The notes under the pieces are model-generated. The model searched no databases and was not told the DNA's origin. It saw only the letters and a list, made by a program, of their open reading frames with translations. A stretch of 64,000 bases of DNA from Spirochaetaceae bacterium UBA5556 (GTDB lineage Bacteria; Spirochaetota; Spirochaetia; Treponematales; Rectinemataceae): NCBI GenBank assembly GCA_002425765.1, contig DIMW01000011.1:62001-126000 (forward strand), given 5' to 3'. Below are positions 1 through 9,172 of the stretch, piece by piece; position 1 is the stretch's first letter, and every line of letters begins with the position of its first letter. A program made the position numbers and the translations under genes.

Positions 1-456
1 GTTATCCGACACGAGCATGAGCCGTAGGTCGCCCGCCCGCAGCCCGAGCATACAATGTGAAATATGGTCGTGCCGGCGGCCGAAGCGCCGCGCCCGTTGC
101 CGAAGCGCCACCTCCGCGGGGTGGTCCACGAACAGATTCAGGGCGCGTTTATAGCAGGCGCGGCGCGGCCGCTCGCCACCCGCCAGTTCCCCCGCAAAAG
201 ACCAGGACTGCCAGCCGTTTACGAACACAAAGCGCGAGCGCGGCTCCGTCAGCCTTGCCGCCTGCACGCCGGAGACCGCCTCGGCCTCCCTGCATTCGTT
301 TCCAAGCGCGTGACAGAGGGCGCTCACCTCAAATTCGCCCAGCTCCAGAAGCGGCTCATCACAGTGTATCTCCCCACACGCCCGAAAGAAAATCTTAAGC
401 ACGTCGCCAGGCAGTCTCTGGAATGCAACCTCAATCTTGGAATTCATGAGCCCCAT
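1..456 (-). CDS. Probable GH36 alpha-galactosidase, N-terminal part (cut by window edge)
   Basis: An open reverse-strand frame runs without a stop from ATG 456 (or the in-frame ATG at 447) off the left edge of the window, giving about 150 codons. Its translation contains FVNGWQSWSF at about residues 75-84. The NGWQSWS motif is characteristic of the N-terminal beta-sandwich of GH36 alpha-galactosidases, which hydrolyse alpha-1,6-galactosides such as melibiose and raffinose. The catalytic (beta/alpha)8 barrel would lie outside the window, so the enzyme assignment rests on this motif alone. The gene is divergent from thyX, with about 70 bases between the two starts. Forward-strand frames here give proline/arginine-rich translations typical of shadows. 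Substrate cannot be judged from this fragment. Confidence 0.55.
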   Translation of the reverse strand, partial: MGLMNSKIEVAFQRLPGDVLKIFFRACGEIHCDEPLLELGEFEVSALCHALGNECREAEAVSGVQAARLTEPRSRFVFVNGWQSWSFAGELAGGERPRRACYKRALNLFVDHPAEVALRQRARRFGRRHDHISHCMLGLRAGDLRLMLVSDN

Positions 457-528
457 GGTATCATGGCGCAAAAAATTGTGGGAGAGCCGCGTGCTTTCAA
501 CCTGTGGAATTTCTGCTACAATGCGTCC

Positions 529-1407
529 ATGGCCCACTGCAGTATTCCCGAAGCGGAAGCGATTCTCGATAAAGAGTTCCCGGTGCTCGACAAGGGCTTT
601 GTGCGCCTCGTCGACTATCTTGGAGGAGACCAGCGCATCGTCCAGGCGGCGCGCGTCTCGTATGGCGAAGGGACGAAGAGCTACCGCGAAGACAGCGCGC
701 TCATCGACTATCTATGGCGCCATGAACACACGAGCCCCTTCGAGCAGGTCATACTCACCTTCCACGTCAAATTGCCGATCTTCGTGGCGCGGCAGTGGAT
801 TCGTCACCGTACGGCGCGCGTGAACGAGATCTCCGGCCGATACTCGGTCATGCGGGACGAATTCTTCATGCCCGAACCCGAGGCGCTCTCCCCGCAGAGC
901 GACGACAACAAACAGGGCCGCTCCGATACGCCTTTCGATGCGCAGACCGCGTCTCAGGTTCAGGAGATTCTGAAAGAGGGCTCTCAGATTTCCTACGCGC
1001 GTTACAAGCAGTTGATCGATCTCGGCCTCGCGCGGGAAATAGCCCGCATAGGCCTGCCGCTCTCGCTCTACACGGAGTGGTACTGGCAGATCGATCTGCA
1101 CAATCTGTTCCGCTTCCTCATGCTGAGGCTCGATCCGCACGCGCAGCGAGAAATCCACGAATACGCGAACGTGATGCTCGAAATAACACGACATGTGGCG
1201 CCCGCGGCGACGGCGAGCTTCGAGCGGCACACGCTGCGAGGGGTGCGTTTTTCCGGGCCCGAGATGGAGGAACTCCGGCGGCGGCTCGGTAAGGAAGCAG
1301 AGCCAGATCGGAAGGAGATGGAGGGTGGCGCGACGCATGAGTCTGCGCTTTCCCAAAAAGAACTGGAGCGCTTCGAGGAGAAGCTCAGGTCGGGGCACCA
1401 GCGGTAA
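529..1407 (+). CDS. thyX: Flavin-dependent thymidylate synthase ThyX
   Basis: ThyX methylates dUMP to dTMP using methylene-tetrahydrofolate, FAD and NADPH; it replaces ThyA in many anaerobes. The protein contains RHRTARVNEISGRYS, matching the ThyX motif RHRxxSxNExSxR apart from the first serine, and a conserved N-terminal block VLDKGFVRLVDYLGGDQ. The open frame extends upstream to position 64, but that part is the shadow of the opposite gene. ATG 529 fits the family N terminus; ATG 463 is an alternative. No Shine-Dalgarno precedes 529. A TACAAT hexamer at 517-522 ends six bases before it, so the message may be leaderless. At 292 residues it exceeds the usual 220-250 because of a charged, helical C-terminal tail of about 45 residues. 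It converges on the HD-GYP gene. Confidence 0.93.
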   Translation: MAHCSIPEAEAILDKEFPVLDKGFVRLVDYLGGDQRIVQAARVSYGEGTKSYREDSALIDYLWRHEHTSPFEQVILTFHVKLPIFVARQWIRHRTARVNEISGRYSVMRDEFFMPEPEALSPQSDDNKQGRSDTPFDAQTASQVQEILKEGSQISYARYKQLIDLGLAREIARIGLPLSLYTEWYWQIDLHNLFRFLMLRLDPHAQREIHEYANVMLEITRHVAPAATASFERHTLRGVRFSGPEMEELRRRLGKEAEPDRKEMEGGATHESALSQKELERFEEKLRSGHQR

Positions 1408-1448
1408 CAACAACGCCGCGGCTCAACCCCCGACAACTCTCTTCAGCA

Positions 1449-3968
1449 TTATTTTACCATTTCATCGACAATTGCCAGAAAAGCCCCAACGACACGAGGA
1501 TCAAAATGCCTCCCCGACTGCGAGCGGACATAATCGACCGCATCTTGGGGGCTGTGGGCAGGCCGGTAGGGCCTGTCTCTTGTCATGGCGTCATATACGT
1601 CGGCAACCGCGAAAATGCGCGCCAGCAATGGGATATCCTCACCCTGGAGCTGGCGGGGATATCCCGTGCCATCCCATCGCTCATGGTGGCAATAGGGCAC
1701 CACAAAAGCTCCCTCAAGATAATTAATTGGTCTTAAAAGTTCATATCCAAAAGAAGTGTGCGTCTGCATGATGGCTGCCTCTTTATCATTGAGAGGCCCC
1801 GGCTTGCGTAAAATGGCATCGGGAATACCAATCTTTCCCACGTCATGCAGAAGCGCGCCGCGCCGCAAGTCTTCAATTTTTTTCGGATCCAGGCCGAGAC
1901 GCTTGCCAATCGCAATGGCGATCTTTACGACACTCATGGTATGCTGCAAGGTATCGTCGTCGCGGAGCCCGATGGCGCGCGCCCATCCCTCGAGGGTCTC
2001 GTCGTAGGCTTTCCGCATCTGCCTGTCGGCGTCCCTCAGCGCTTCTATGAGCTGCATCCGCCCTATGACGATTCCCGTATACGAGCCGAACATCTCGACA
2101 ATATCGACGAATTCCGTGTCGAAAGGCGCGGGAGCTTTAATGGCAATGTGAAAGACTCCGAGTACTCTGCCCTCGGCGACGACAGGCACTCCGATGTCCG
2201 CCGCGTCCGGAGGCACAAATTCCCTGTTCCGCGGGATGAGCAGCGGGTCTTCACTGATGAGAGGAGAAAGATGCAGTCGGCCCGTTCTGAAAATCTTTCC
2301 GCTGATACCTTCATCCGGTGTGAGCGGGCGATCAAAGACCGTTCCCAGCCAGCCACACGCGACTTCTTTCTGCAAAATATTTTTATCAGGATCATATATG
2401 AGGAGCGCGGCGGATTCCGCGCTGGTCGCCTCAACCGCCTTGTCTACAAGTATCTGATAGAGTTCTTCAGGTTTTGCCTCGATACCGATCTGCTGATTGA
2501 TCTGATGCAGAATCTCGAGCCACTTCACCCGTTCCCTGAGCATCTCGATCAGTCGAAGGGACCTCACTGTCATGCCGACAATTTCGCCTATCGATGAGAG
2601 GAGCCGAAGGTCGGATTCAGTGAAACTATAGTCTTTGCTTTCCACGCCAATAGCGCCCTCGATATTTCCTTCGATGACTATGGGCGCGTAAATACCGTAT
2701 TTTATGCCGGGGGCGGTCTCGACATAATGCGGATCGGAAGGTACGTCGAGTGACCGTATCGGCTTGCCCTCTTCGATGACAAGACCGATCATGCCTTTCC
2801 CCGGACGATCTATCGCCCTGTTGAGAAAATCCATTCGAACACGATTTTCTTCGGGACTCATCGCGGGGAAACCCCGATAAGCGGCCGTCTCCAGCATCTC
2901 CCCGGCGCGCGATTTGAATCGTATGACCGAAGGGTGCCAGCCTTTTTCTTTCTCCAAAATCTCCAGCGCGGCATCCGCAATCTGCTGAAGACTGTTCATC
3001 TTTCCGATTTCAAGAGTAGCGCGATGAAGTATGGCCAGATCGGTGCTTTTCTGGGTATTGTCCCATTGTATGAAGAGTGTCTTTACGGCAGTCGTGGCAG
3101 CAAGTATAAACGCACTGCGCCTCTCCCCGTCCGACTCGATCATGTCAGGAAGTAGCTTGGCGGTAAAAATCCAGAACAAACAGCAGACGAGTCTATCATT
3201 GAGCACAAGAGGCTCAAAAAAAACACTCCCTTGCCGCTTAGGAGTGAGGGGTATTTCGTATAAATCGCTTCTGCACGTGTCTCGCCCCGCAATTGTTTTT
3301 GCCTTCTCCTCTATCCATCGACGCGAAACAGCGGAGAGAGGTTCATATGACATCATCGAAGGAGCTCCATGAAATGGAGATTCGTCGGCTGCCCCCGAAA
3401 AGCCATCTCTATGCAAAGAAAAACTGATGTAGCCGCAATTGTGATGTTCGGCATACAGTGTATGCATGGCGACCAGTCCACGATTCAAAGTCAGTTTTGC
3501 GTCTGTAAAAAGATCCTCACGCACAACGATCGCCATGAGTTCCGAAATCGCCTCCAAAAGTCGCTCGCGTTGCTTGAGAGGTGTTATATCGATCAGCATC
3601 GATTCGACGATAGTATCGTTTTCTTTAATCCATGATGTCGCCGAGATGAGTACGTCCAACTCTCCCCCATCGAGTCGTCTTACGCGAACCTCTATGGGTG
3701 GAAGCGACGGCTGGCCGCCTTGGAGATGTTGCTCCCCTTTTAGGATACACTCAATATATTCAGGAGTGATAAGGGCCTCGTGAAAATGCTTGCCGAGAAA
3801 ATCCGAAGTGGATTGGCCGCCGAACATTTTGACAGTAGTCCCGTTTACCTGTCGAATGATCCCGTTGATGCTTACAACGATACCTGCCTGCTGAGTAGTA
3901 AAGATATGTTGCCAAAAGTCATCTGCTTGCGCAATTGATATTGATTTTTCAGGCTCTTTCTGAATCAT
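1449..3968 (-). CDS. PAS/GAF sensor with HD-GYP cyclic-di-GMP phosphodiesterase domain
   Basis: An 839-residue soluble signalling protein. An N-terminal PAS-like domain (about residues 15-135) is followed by three GAF-like regions (about 140-300, 310-475 and 485-650). A C-terminal HD-GYP domain (about 660-839) carries the HD pair in LLHDVGKIGIPDAIL and the diagnostic HHERWDGTGYP. HD-GYP proteins hydrolyse cyclic-di-GMP to GMP or pGpG at a metal centre. All signature residues visible here are intact, so it is likely active. Multiple GAF domains suggest a small-molecule or redox input, but the ligand cannot be read from sequence. No transmembrane segment is evident, so it is probably cytoplasmic. 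The start is ATG 3968 with no strong ribosome-binding site. It is monocistronic, convergent with thyX. Confidence 0.9.
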   Translation of the reverse strand: MIQKEPEKSISIAQADDFWQHIFTTQQAGIVVSINGIIRQVNGTTVKMFGGQSTSDFLGKHFHEALITPEYIECILKGEQHLQGGQPSLPPIEVRVRRLDGGELDVLISATSWIKENDTIVESMLIDITPLKQRERLLEAISELMAIVVREDLFTDAKLTLNRGLVAMHTLYAEHHNCGYISFSLHRDGFSGAADESPFHGAPSMMSYEPLSAVSRRWIEEKAKTIAGRDTCRSDLYEIPLTPKRQGSVFFEPLVLNDRLVCCLFWIFTAKLLPDMIESDGERRSAFILAATTAVKTLFIQWDNTQKSTDLAILHRATLEIGKMNSLQQIADAALEILEKEKGWHPSVIRFKSRAGEMLETAAYRGFPAMSPEENRVRMDFLNRAIDRPGKGMIGLVIEEGKPIRSLDVPSDPHYVETAPGIKYGIYAPIVIEGNIEGAIGVESKDYSFTESDLRLLSSIGEIVGMTVRSLRLIEMLRERVKWLEILHQINQQIGIEAKPEELYQILVDKAVEATSAESAALLIYDPDKNILQKEVACGWLGTVFDRPLTPDEGISGKIFRTGRLHLSPLISEDPLLIPRNREFVPPDAADIGVPVVAEGRVLGVFHIAIKAPAPFDTEFVDIVEMFGSYTGIVIGRMQLIEALRDADRQMRKAYDETLEGWARAIGLRDDDTLQHTMSVVKIAIAIGKRLGLDPKKIEDLRRGALLHDVGKIGIPDAILRKPGPLNDKEAAIMQTHTSFGYELLRPINYLEGAFVVPYCHHERWDGTGYPRQLQGEDIPLLARIFAVADVYDAMTRDRPYRPAHSPQDAVDYVRSQSGRHFDPRVVGAFLAIVDEMVK

Positions 3969-4011
3969 ATATCGTCTATATCGGCCTGAAGCTCAGATTT
4001 CTTGATTGTTT

Positions 4012-4035
4012 GTCACGCACCGCAGAGTGCGTGAC
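4012..4035. other. Perfect inverted repeat between two reverse-strand genes
   Basis: Nine-base arms GTCACGCAC and GTGCGTGAC are separated by six bases. It sits just past the 3' end of the hydroxyacid dehydrogenase gene (reverse strand) and 44 bases before the HD-GYP start. No T-run follows on the reverse strand, so it is not a canonical intrinsic terminator. It may act as an mRNA 3'-end stabiliser or an operator for the HD-GYP gene. Confidence 0.5.
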
Positions 4036-4041
4036 TCAATC

Positions 4042-4920
4042 TTACGCCAGCCCGCGCTCGTACAACCGATAAATCGCGTGGGTGCCCAGATCGCCCATCC
4101 CTTCCGCGACCATCTTCGCAAAGAGCTGCTCCGCGAGCGTCAGCATCGGAAGCTCGACACGCATCGCATGCGCCGAATCGAGCGCGATGCGCAGGTCTTT
4201 GAGGAAATGCTTGACATAAAAGCCCGGATCGAAATTGCCGTCGAGCATCCGCGGCGCGTTGTTCGAAAGTTGCCAGCTCTGCGCGGCGCCGTTCGCTATC
4301 GACAGCAGCATATGCCGTGGGTCGAGCCCTGCTTTTCTGGCATATGATACCGCTTCGACCGCGCCGAGCAGATTGCCCGCGACGGCGATCTGGTTGGCCA
4401 TCTTGGTGTGCTGCCCCGCGCCGGCCGCCCCCTGGCGGATCACGGTCTTGCCCATTTCTTCCAGAAGAGATTTCGCCCTCTGGAAAACCTCTTCGTCGCC
4501 GCCGACCATGATGGTGAGCGAAGCGTTTTTCGCGCCAATATCCCCGCCCGAGACCGGCGCGTCGAGCGCGCCGAGCCCTCTGGCCTTTGCGGCCTCATAG
4601 ATGCGCACCGCGAGGTCGGGCCTCGATGTCGTGGTATCCACCAGGATGGCGCCTGGCTTCGCGTTCTCAATAAGACCATCGGGACCGAAGTAGATTTCTT
4701 CCACGTCGCCCGGATAACCGACCATGGTAAAAATCACATCGCACTCCTGGGCGATTTTTTTCGGGCTGTCCCGCCATTCGGCTCCCGCGTCGAAGAGAAG
4801 CTGCGCCTTGCTCTTCGTGCGGGTATAGACAAGCAGCCGCTCACCTGAAGCCCGAAGGTGGCCGGCCATTGCGCCGCCCATCACGCCAAGCCCGATAAAC
4901 CCGATAGTCTGCTGCGACAT
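4042..4920 (-). CDS. NAD(P)-dependent beta-hydroxyacid dehydrogenase (3-hydroxyisobutyrate dehydrogenase / tartronate semialdehyde reductase family)
   Basis: A 292-residue oxidoreductase with the N-terminal dinucleotide-binding motif GFIGLGVMGGAMAGHL (residues about 6-21) and the substrate-loop motif DAPVSGGDIGAKN near residue 120. A catalytic lysine lies in the block GQHTKMANQ. This family reversibly oxidises small 3-hydroxyacids (3-hydroxyisobutyrate, glycerate, 6-phosphogluconate-like compounds). Sequence alone does not separate 3-hydroxyisobutyrate dehydrogenase from GarR/GlxR. The start was set at ATG 4920 because AGGAG lies seven bases upstream; the open frame continues 24 codons further without family similarity. 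It is divergent from proA and shares no obvious pathway with it. Confidence 0.85.
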   Translation of the reverse strand: MSQQTIGFIGLGVMGGAMAGHLRASGERLLVYTRTKSKAQLLFDAGAEWRDSPKKIAQECDVIFTMVGYPGDVEEIYFGPDGLIENAKPGAILVDTTTSRPDLAVRIYEAAKARGLGALDAPVSGGDIGAKNASLTIMVGGDEEVFQRAKSLLEEMGKTVIRQGAAGAGQHTKMANQIAVAGNLLGAVEAVSYARKAGLDPRHMLLSIANGAAQSWQLSNNAPRMLDGNFDPGFYVKHFLKDLRIALDSAHAMRVELPMLTLAEQLFAKMVAEGMGDLGTHAIYRLYERGLA

Positions 4921-5082
4921 TTTCAGACTCCTTTGCCACGATGGATTGGTTCGATGTGATTGAATTATCATGTTGAATATATCAAAACGCACAGAAAAAA
5001 GCGAAGGACCCGCCGCGCCGCAAGCGGCATGCCGTCACACGCCCTCTGGCTGATTTTTCTAATTCTTTATATAGTCTGGTGC

Positions 5083-6399
5083 ATGAATATGCAGGAGAGG
5101 CTCGAGCACGCCGCACACGCCGCTTCCCTGTTGCTGTCTGTGGGAACAGAAGTCAGGAACGCCGCGCTCACCCATATCGCGCAGCAACTCGAGGCTCATC
5201 GCGATGAACTGTTCCAGGCCAATCAGAAAGACATGGACGAAGCCCGCGCCGGCGGCCTTGCGGCCCCTCTTCTGAAGCGCCTCCTCTTCGATGAAAAAAA
5301 ACTGGGCGAAGTTCTGTCCGGAATTCGGGGTCTCCGCGCCATGCCCGATCCGGTCGGGAAGGTGCTCGAAGCCCGTCTTCTGGACGAAGGACTCGTACTG
5401 CAGAGAATAAGCTGCCCGATCGGGCTCATCGCGATGATTTTCGAAAGCAGGCCGGACGCGCTCGTGCAGATGGCCTCGCTCGCGGTAAAGAGCGGAAACG
5501 CCATCGTCCTCAAAGGCGGAAGCGAGGCGCGGGAGAGCAATCAGGCGCTCGCCGCGGCGATCGCGCGCGCCGGGGAAGAGGCCGGTCTGCCGCCGCATTG
5601 GCTCACCCTGCTCGAAAGCCGAGAGGAAATAAGCGAACTGCTCACCTTCGATCAGTATGTCGATCTCGTCATCCCGCGCGGCTCCAGGGAATTCGTCGCG
5701 AAGATCAAGGCGACGAGCCGCATCCCGGTGCTCGGGCATTCGGATGGCGTATGCCATGTCTATGTACATGAAGACGCCGACCTCGCGATGGCCACAAAAA
5801 TCGCGGTAGACTCAAAAACGCAGTATCCCGCGACCTGCAACGCCGCCGAAGTGTTGCTTGTCCATAAGCACTATGCGGAAAGGGGCCTTGTGCCGCTTCT
5901 GTGCGCCCTGTCGCGGGCCGGCGTCGTCCTCGACGTCTGTCCGCGCGCCGCGGCGCTGCTCGACCGTGCCCGTTCCGAAGGCGGCGAAATTCCGTATCTG
6001 ACCAAAACCGACGCCGACTGGTCGGTCGAATATCTCGACCTGCGCATGGCGGTCAAAATTGTCGATTCGCTCGATGAGGCGATCGTCCATATCAACCGCT
6101 ACGGAAGCGGGCACACCGATACGATCGTGTGCGCCTCGCCCGAGGCCGCGCGGCGTTTTCTGAACGAGGTAGACTCATCCTCGGTGTACCACAATGCGAG
6201 TACGCGCTTCGCCGATGGCTACCGCTACGGGCTCGGCGCCGAAGTCGGCATCGCGACCGGCAAGCTGCACGCCAGGGGCCCGATGGGACTTCAGGGCCTC
6301 CTGACGTACAAGTGGCTGCTCGAAGGCCAGGGGCACATCGTGGAGGATTACGCGTCGGGCGGGCGGCATTTTCTGCACAGGGATTTGCCCTTGGACTGA
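5083..6399 (+). CDS. proA: Gamma-glutamyl phosphate reductase ProA
   Basis: ProA reduces gamma-glutamyl phosphate to glutamate semialdehyde, the second step of proline synthesis, in the cytoplasm. The 438-residue protein shows the family blocks GLIAMIFESRPDALVQMASL, VLKGGSEA and the catalytic-cysteine region TQYPATCNAAEVLLVH. The C terminus carries the usual GLGAEVGIATGKLHARGPMG. The start is placed at ATG 5083 (5089 equally possible), where the family N terminus MQERLEHAAHAA begins; the frame extends upstream to 4960 without similarity. No clear ribosome-binding site is visible. proB follows after 41 bases, giving the order proA-proB, the reverse of the enterobacterial proBA. Confidence 0.95.
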   Translation: MNMQERLEHAAHAASLLLSVGTEVRNAALTHIAQQLEAHRDELFQANQKDMDEARAGGLAAPLLKRLLFDEKKLGEVLSGIRGLRAMPDPVGKVLEARLLDEGLVLQRISCPIGLIAMIFESRPDALVQMASLAVKSGNAIVLKGGSEARESNQALAAAIARAGEEAGLPPHWLTLLESREEISELLTFDQYVDLVIPRGSREFVAKIKATSRIPVLGHSDGVCHVYVHEDADLAMATKIAVDSKTQYPATCNAAEVLLVHKHYAERGLVPLLCALSRAGVVLDVCPRAAALLDRARSEGGEIPYLTKTDADWSVEYLDLRMAVKIVDSLDEAIVHINRYGSGHTDTIVCASPEAARRFLNEVDSSSVYHNASTRFADGYRYGLGAEVGIATGKLHARGPMGLQGLLTYKWLLEGQGHIVEDYASGGRHFLHRDLPLD

Positions 6400-6440
6400 A
6401 AAGCTGCCGGCGGCAATTGAAAGCTCAAGTGAGGAAAATT

Positions 6441-7664
6441 ATGGACTTGTCCGAAACTGCGGACGCGGCCGCCGCGCGCGCCGCGCTCGCCAACGCCAAC
6501 CGGATCGTGGTGAAAATCGGTACCGCGACACTCACGCGCACCTTCGGCGCCGATGGCAAAAGCTTTCTGTCAGAGAAAGACGCGCCCGGAACGTCTCCGC
6601 CGCGCACACCCCCCTCGCAATCGGCAAAAGAAACTATCGACACTGCCTATATTTACCATGTGGCCGAACAATTCGCCAACCTTGTTCAGGATGGCAAGCA
6701 GCTCATCCTCGTCACCTCGGGAGCCATCGGCATGGGCGCGCGCGAGCTCGGCCTCACAAAGCGCGTCACCGAGATGCGCATGCGCCAGGCGTGCGCGGCG
6801 ATAGGCCAGCCCATTCTCATGGAGGAATACCGGCGCGCGTTCGGCGTCTTCGGGCTCTCGGCCGCCCAGCTCCTCGTCACCCGCGACGAGTGGGACGACC
6901 GCGCCAGCTACCTCAACCTGCGCAAAACCGTGGAAACCTTGCTCGAAAGCCGCGTCATACCGGTGTTCAACGAAAACGATTCGGTCTCGACGGCGGAGAT
7001 CGGCAACGCCTTCGGCGACAACGACAGGCTCTCCGCCTATGTCGCGAGCAAGATCGACGCCGAACTGCTCATCATCCTCTCCGACGTCGATTCGCTCTAC
7101 GACGCCGACCCACGCGAAAACCCCGACGCCAGGCCGATCCCTTATGTAAAAGAGCTCTCCGACGAACACTTGGCGGCCGCGGGGGGGCGCGGTTCGGAAT
7201 TTTCCACGGGAGGGATGAAGACGAAGCTCGCGGCGGTGGCCATCGCGCGCGAGGCGGGCTGCCGGGTGGTCATCGCGCACGGTCGCGAGCCGAACGTCAT
7301 TCAGCGCGTGGTCTCAGGGGAGGCGCTCGGTACGCTGTTCGATGCCGCCCATGCCCTGAAGAACCGAATCCGCTGGCTCAAAAATTCGCAGCCGCGCGGC
7401 AGGCTGACCATCGACGAGGGGGCGCTCGCGGCGATCCGTGGGCGAAATTCGCTGCTGCCGCGCGGCGTGGTCGCGGTCGAAGGCGACTTTGGCCGCGGCG
7501 CGGTGGTGCTGGTCAACGACATCGTCAAACTCATCAGCAACTTCTCCTCCGCGGAACTCCGCGCCGTGCTGAGAAAGCGTTCCGAGGAAATCGACGCCGT
7601 TCTCGGAGAGAACGCGCCCCACCTCGTCGCGCGCCCCGAGGAAATGGCCTTTCTGGACGAGTGA
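6441..7664 (+). CDS. proB: Glutamate 5-kinase ProB with PUA domain
   Basis: ProB phosphorylates glutamate to gamma-glutamyl phosphate, the committed and proline-inhibited step of proline synthesis. The amino-acid kinase domain has NRIVVKIGTATL near residue 20, LILVTSGAIGMGARELGL, VFNENDSVSTAEI and LLIILSDVDSLYDADPR. A C-terminal PUA domain (about 320-400) completes the long-form enzyme. The protein is 407 residues rather than the usual 360-375. The excess is an insertion at about residues 33-66, proline- and serine-rich in its middle, between the first beta strand and the first helix. The start is ATG 6441, preceded by GAGG. Coupled to upstream proA. Confidence 0.95.
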   Translation: MDLSETADAAAARAALANANRIVVKIGTATLTRTFGADGKSFLSEKDAPGTSPPRTPPSQSAKETIDTAYIYHVAEQFANLVQDGKQLILVTSGAIGMGARELGLTKRVTEMRMRQACAAIGQPILMEEYRRAFGVFGLSAAQLLVTRDEWDDRASYLNLRKTVETLLESRVIPVFNENDSVSTAEIGNAFGDNDRLSAYVASKIDAELLIILSDVDSLYDADPRENPDARPIPYVKELSDEHLAAAGGRGSEFSTGGMKTKLAAVAIAREAGCRVVIAHGREPNVIQRVVSGEALGTLFDAAHALKNRIRWLKNSQPRGRLTIDEGALAAIRGRNSLLPRGVVAVEGDFGRGAVVLVNDIVKLISNFSSAELRAVLRKRSEEIDAVLGENAPHLVARPEEMAFLDE

Positions 7665-7745
7665 AGCGCGCTCGGCCTTCTCTCCATACTTCTTCGATTC
7701 GATAGCCAAGGACACAAATATCGGCTACAATACTTCTCTACGCGC

Positions 7746-8040
7746 TCCGTGGTGCCTCCCGCTCAGCGTCGCTGAAGGGAGGAAAAGGGAATACGGTGCA
7801 AAACCGTTGCAGCCCCCGCTACTGTGAGCCGGTATTCGTTCAGTCCGGCGGAACATTTCGCCGCAGGCACGTGCGCGGCACGCATCGCTTTGAAGAACGC
7901 ACCTCTGCCTGATCCACTGGCGCCGTATCTGGACGCACACCCGCGCTCCACATATCCGCCGGGAAGGAGGATCGAGCGAAGCGCGCCGAGGCCGTGCAGG
8001 CGACGGGGCGCGGCCGGCAAGCCAGGAAACCTGCCAGGAG
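7746..8040 (+). promoter_or_regulatory. Cobalamin (AdoCbl) riboswitch upstream of btuFCD
   Basis: The stretch carries the conserved cobalamin-riboswitch blocks in order: GGTGCC at about 7751, then GGGAATACGGTGCAAAACC at 7788-7806, then GCAGCCCCCGCTACTGTGA at 7809-7827. The B12-box core GCCAGGAAACCTGCC follows at about 8021-8035. It spans about 290 bases, longer than many, because of an expanded peripheral segment between 7835 and 7965. The btuF start codon lies about 40 bases downstream behind GGGAGGAGA. No T-run terminator intervenes, so I infer that ligand binding controls translation initiation. Confidence 0.93.
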
Positions 8041-8077
8041 CCGCATCATCCTTACTCTTCGGCGGGAGGAGACGGAT

Positions 8078-9172
8078 ATGCGACGGATTGTCGGTATTTT
8101 CCTTTTTTTATTTCTGATTTCGATTTCCGTGGCCCCGGCGCAACAGGCTAATTTCCAGATTGAACAGAAAAACGGATACAAAATCCTGACAGTGTCGAAA
8201 CTCTGGCCCGGCGCACACTCGGCGAGGACCTATGTGCTCTACCCCCGAGGTTCGCAGGCGCCCGGCGGTGTAAAAGCAGACCTCTTCATCCAGGTTCCCG
8301 TCCAGCGCGTCGTGCTCTACTCGACTACCTACATTCCGGCAATCGAAGCAATTGGCGAACTCGATACCATCGTCGGCGTCGACAACGCGAATTACGTGTA
8401 CAGCCCGGCGCTCCGCGCCCGCATCGGCGCCGGCAAGGCAGTCGAGACCACCAAAAACTGGATGCCCGACATCGAGCGGCTCATCGCGCTCAAACCGGAT
8501 GTCGTCTTCAATTTTGGCGTCGGCAATGAGTGGGACACCTTCCCCAAAATGCAGGAGGCGGGCCTGCCCGTCGTTCTGCTCGGCGACTGGAACGAACAGG
8601 ATCCGATCGTTCGCGCCCAATGGGCAATTTTCATCGCGGCCTTTTTCAATAAGGAAGCAAAGGCGCAGGAGAGGGTGAACGCGATCGCCAAGGCCTACGA
8701 TACCCTGAAGACACTCGTCGCAGGGGCCCCGTCGCGTCCTCGGGTGCTGGTCAATGGCCCCTTCCAGGGCATCTGGACGGTATCCGGAGGACAGAGCTAC
8801 ATGGCGCGGCTCATCGCGGACGCGGGGGGCGATTACCTGTGGGCGGATACCAAGGAATCGGGCGGGCTCAACCTGTCAATCGAAGCGGTATTCGAGCGCG
8901 CTCTCAGGGCCGACGTGTGGCTGAATCCGGTGTACGGGGCGAATCGGCTTTCCGATGTGCGAGGGCTCGATCCCCGGTTTTCGGCGCTGCCCGTGCTGAA
9001 AAAAGGCCAGGTGTGGACGAATGAGCTTCGCATGTCGCCCGGAGGAGGCAGTGATTACTTCGAGTCAGCGGTGATGAATCCGAACCTTGTGCTCGAAGAT
9101 ATGATCGCCATTTTTCATCCCGAGCTGTTGCCTGAGCATAACTTCAATTATTACAAAAAATTAAATGAATAA
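8078..9172 (+). CDS. btuF: Cobalamin-type ABC transporter substrate-binding protein
   Basis: A 364-residue periplasmic binding protein of the helical-backbone class used for corrinoids, siderophores and haem. The N terminus is a clear signal peptide (MRRIVGIFLFLFLISISVAPA, cleavage around residue 21). Typical features follow: VDNANYVYSPALRA, the block IERLIALKPDVVFNFG and LLGDWNEQDPIVRAQW. The start at ATG 8078 is fixed by GGGAGGAGA just upstream and by the signal peptide. The riboswitch immediately upstream argues for cobalamin or another corrinoid rather than iron chelate. The stop overlaps the permease start by eight bases, so the three transporter genes are one operon. The btuF name is by context and fold; direct orthology to E. 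coli BtuF is not claimed. Confidence 0.9.
   Translation: MRRIVGIFLFLFLISISVAPAQQANFQIEQKNGYKILTVSKLWPGAHSARTYVLYPRGSQAPGGVKADLFIQVPVQRVVLYSTTYIPAIEAIGELDTIVGVDNANYVYSPALRARIGAGKAVETTKNWMPDIERLIALKPDVVFNFGVGNEWDTFPKMQEAGLPVVLLGDWNEQDPIVRAQWAIFIAAFFNKEAKAQERVNAIAKAYDTLKTLVAGAPSRPRVLVNGPFQGIWTVSGGQSYMARLIADAGGDYLWADTKESGGLNLSIEAVFERALRADVWLNPVYGANRLSDVRGLDPRFSALPVLKKGQVWTNELRMSPGGGSDYFESAVMNPNLVLEDMIAIFHPELLPEHNFNYYKKLNE

Noticed and set aside
64..528. Upstream extension of the thyX frame
   Set aside because: Its translation is arginine/alanine-rich with no ThyX similarity and lies opposite the GH36-like gene; used ATG 529.
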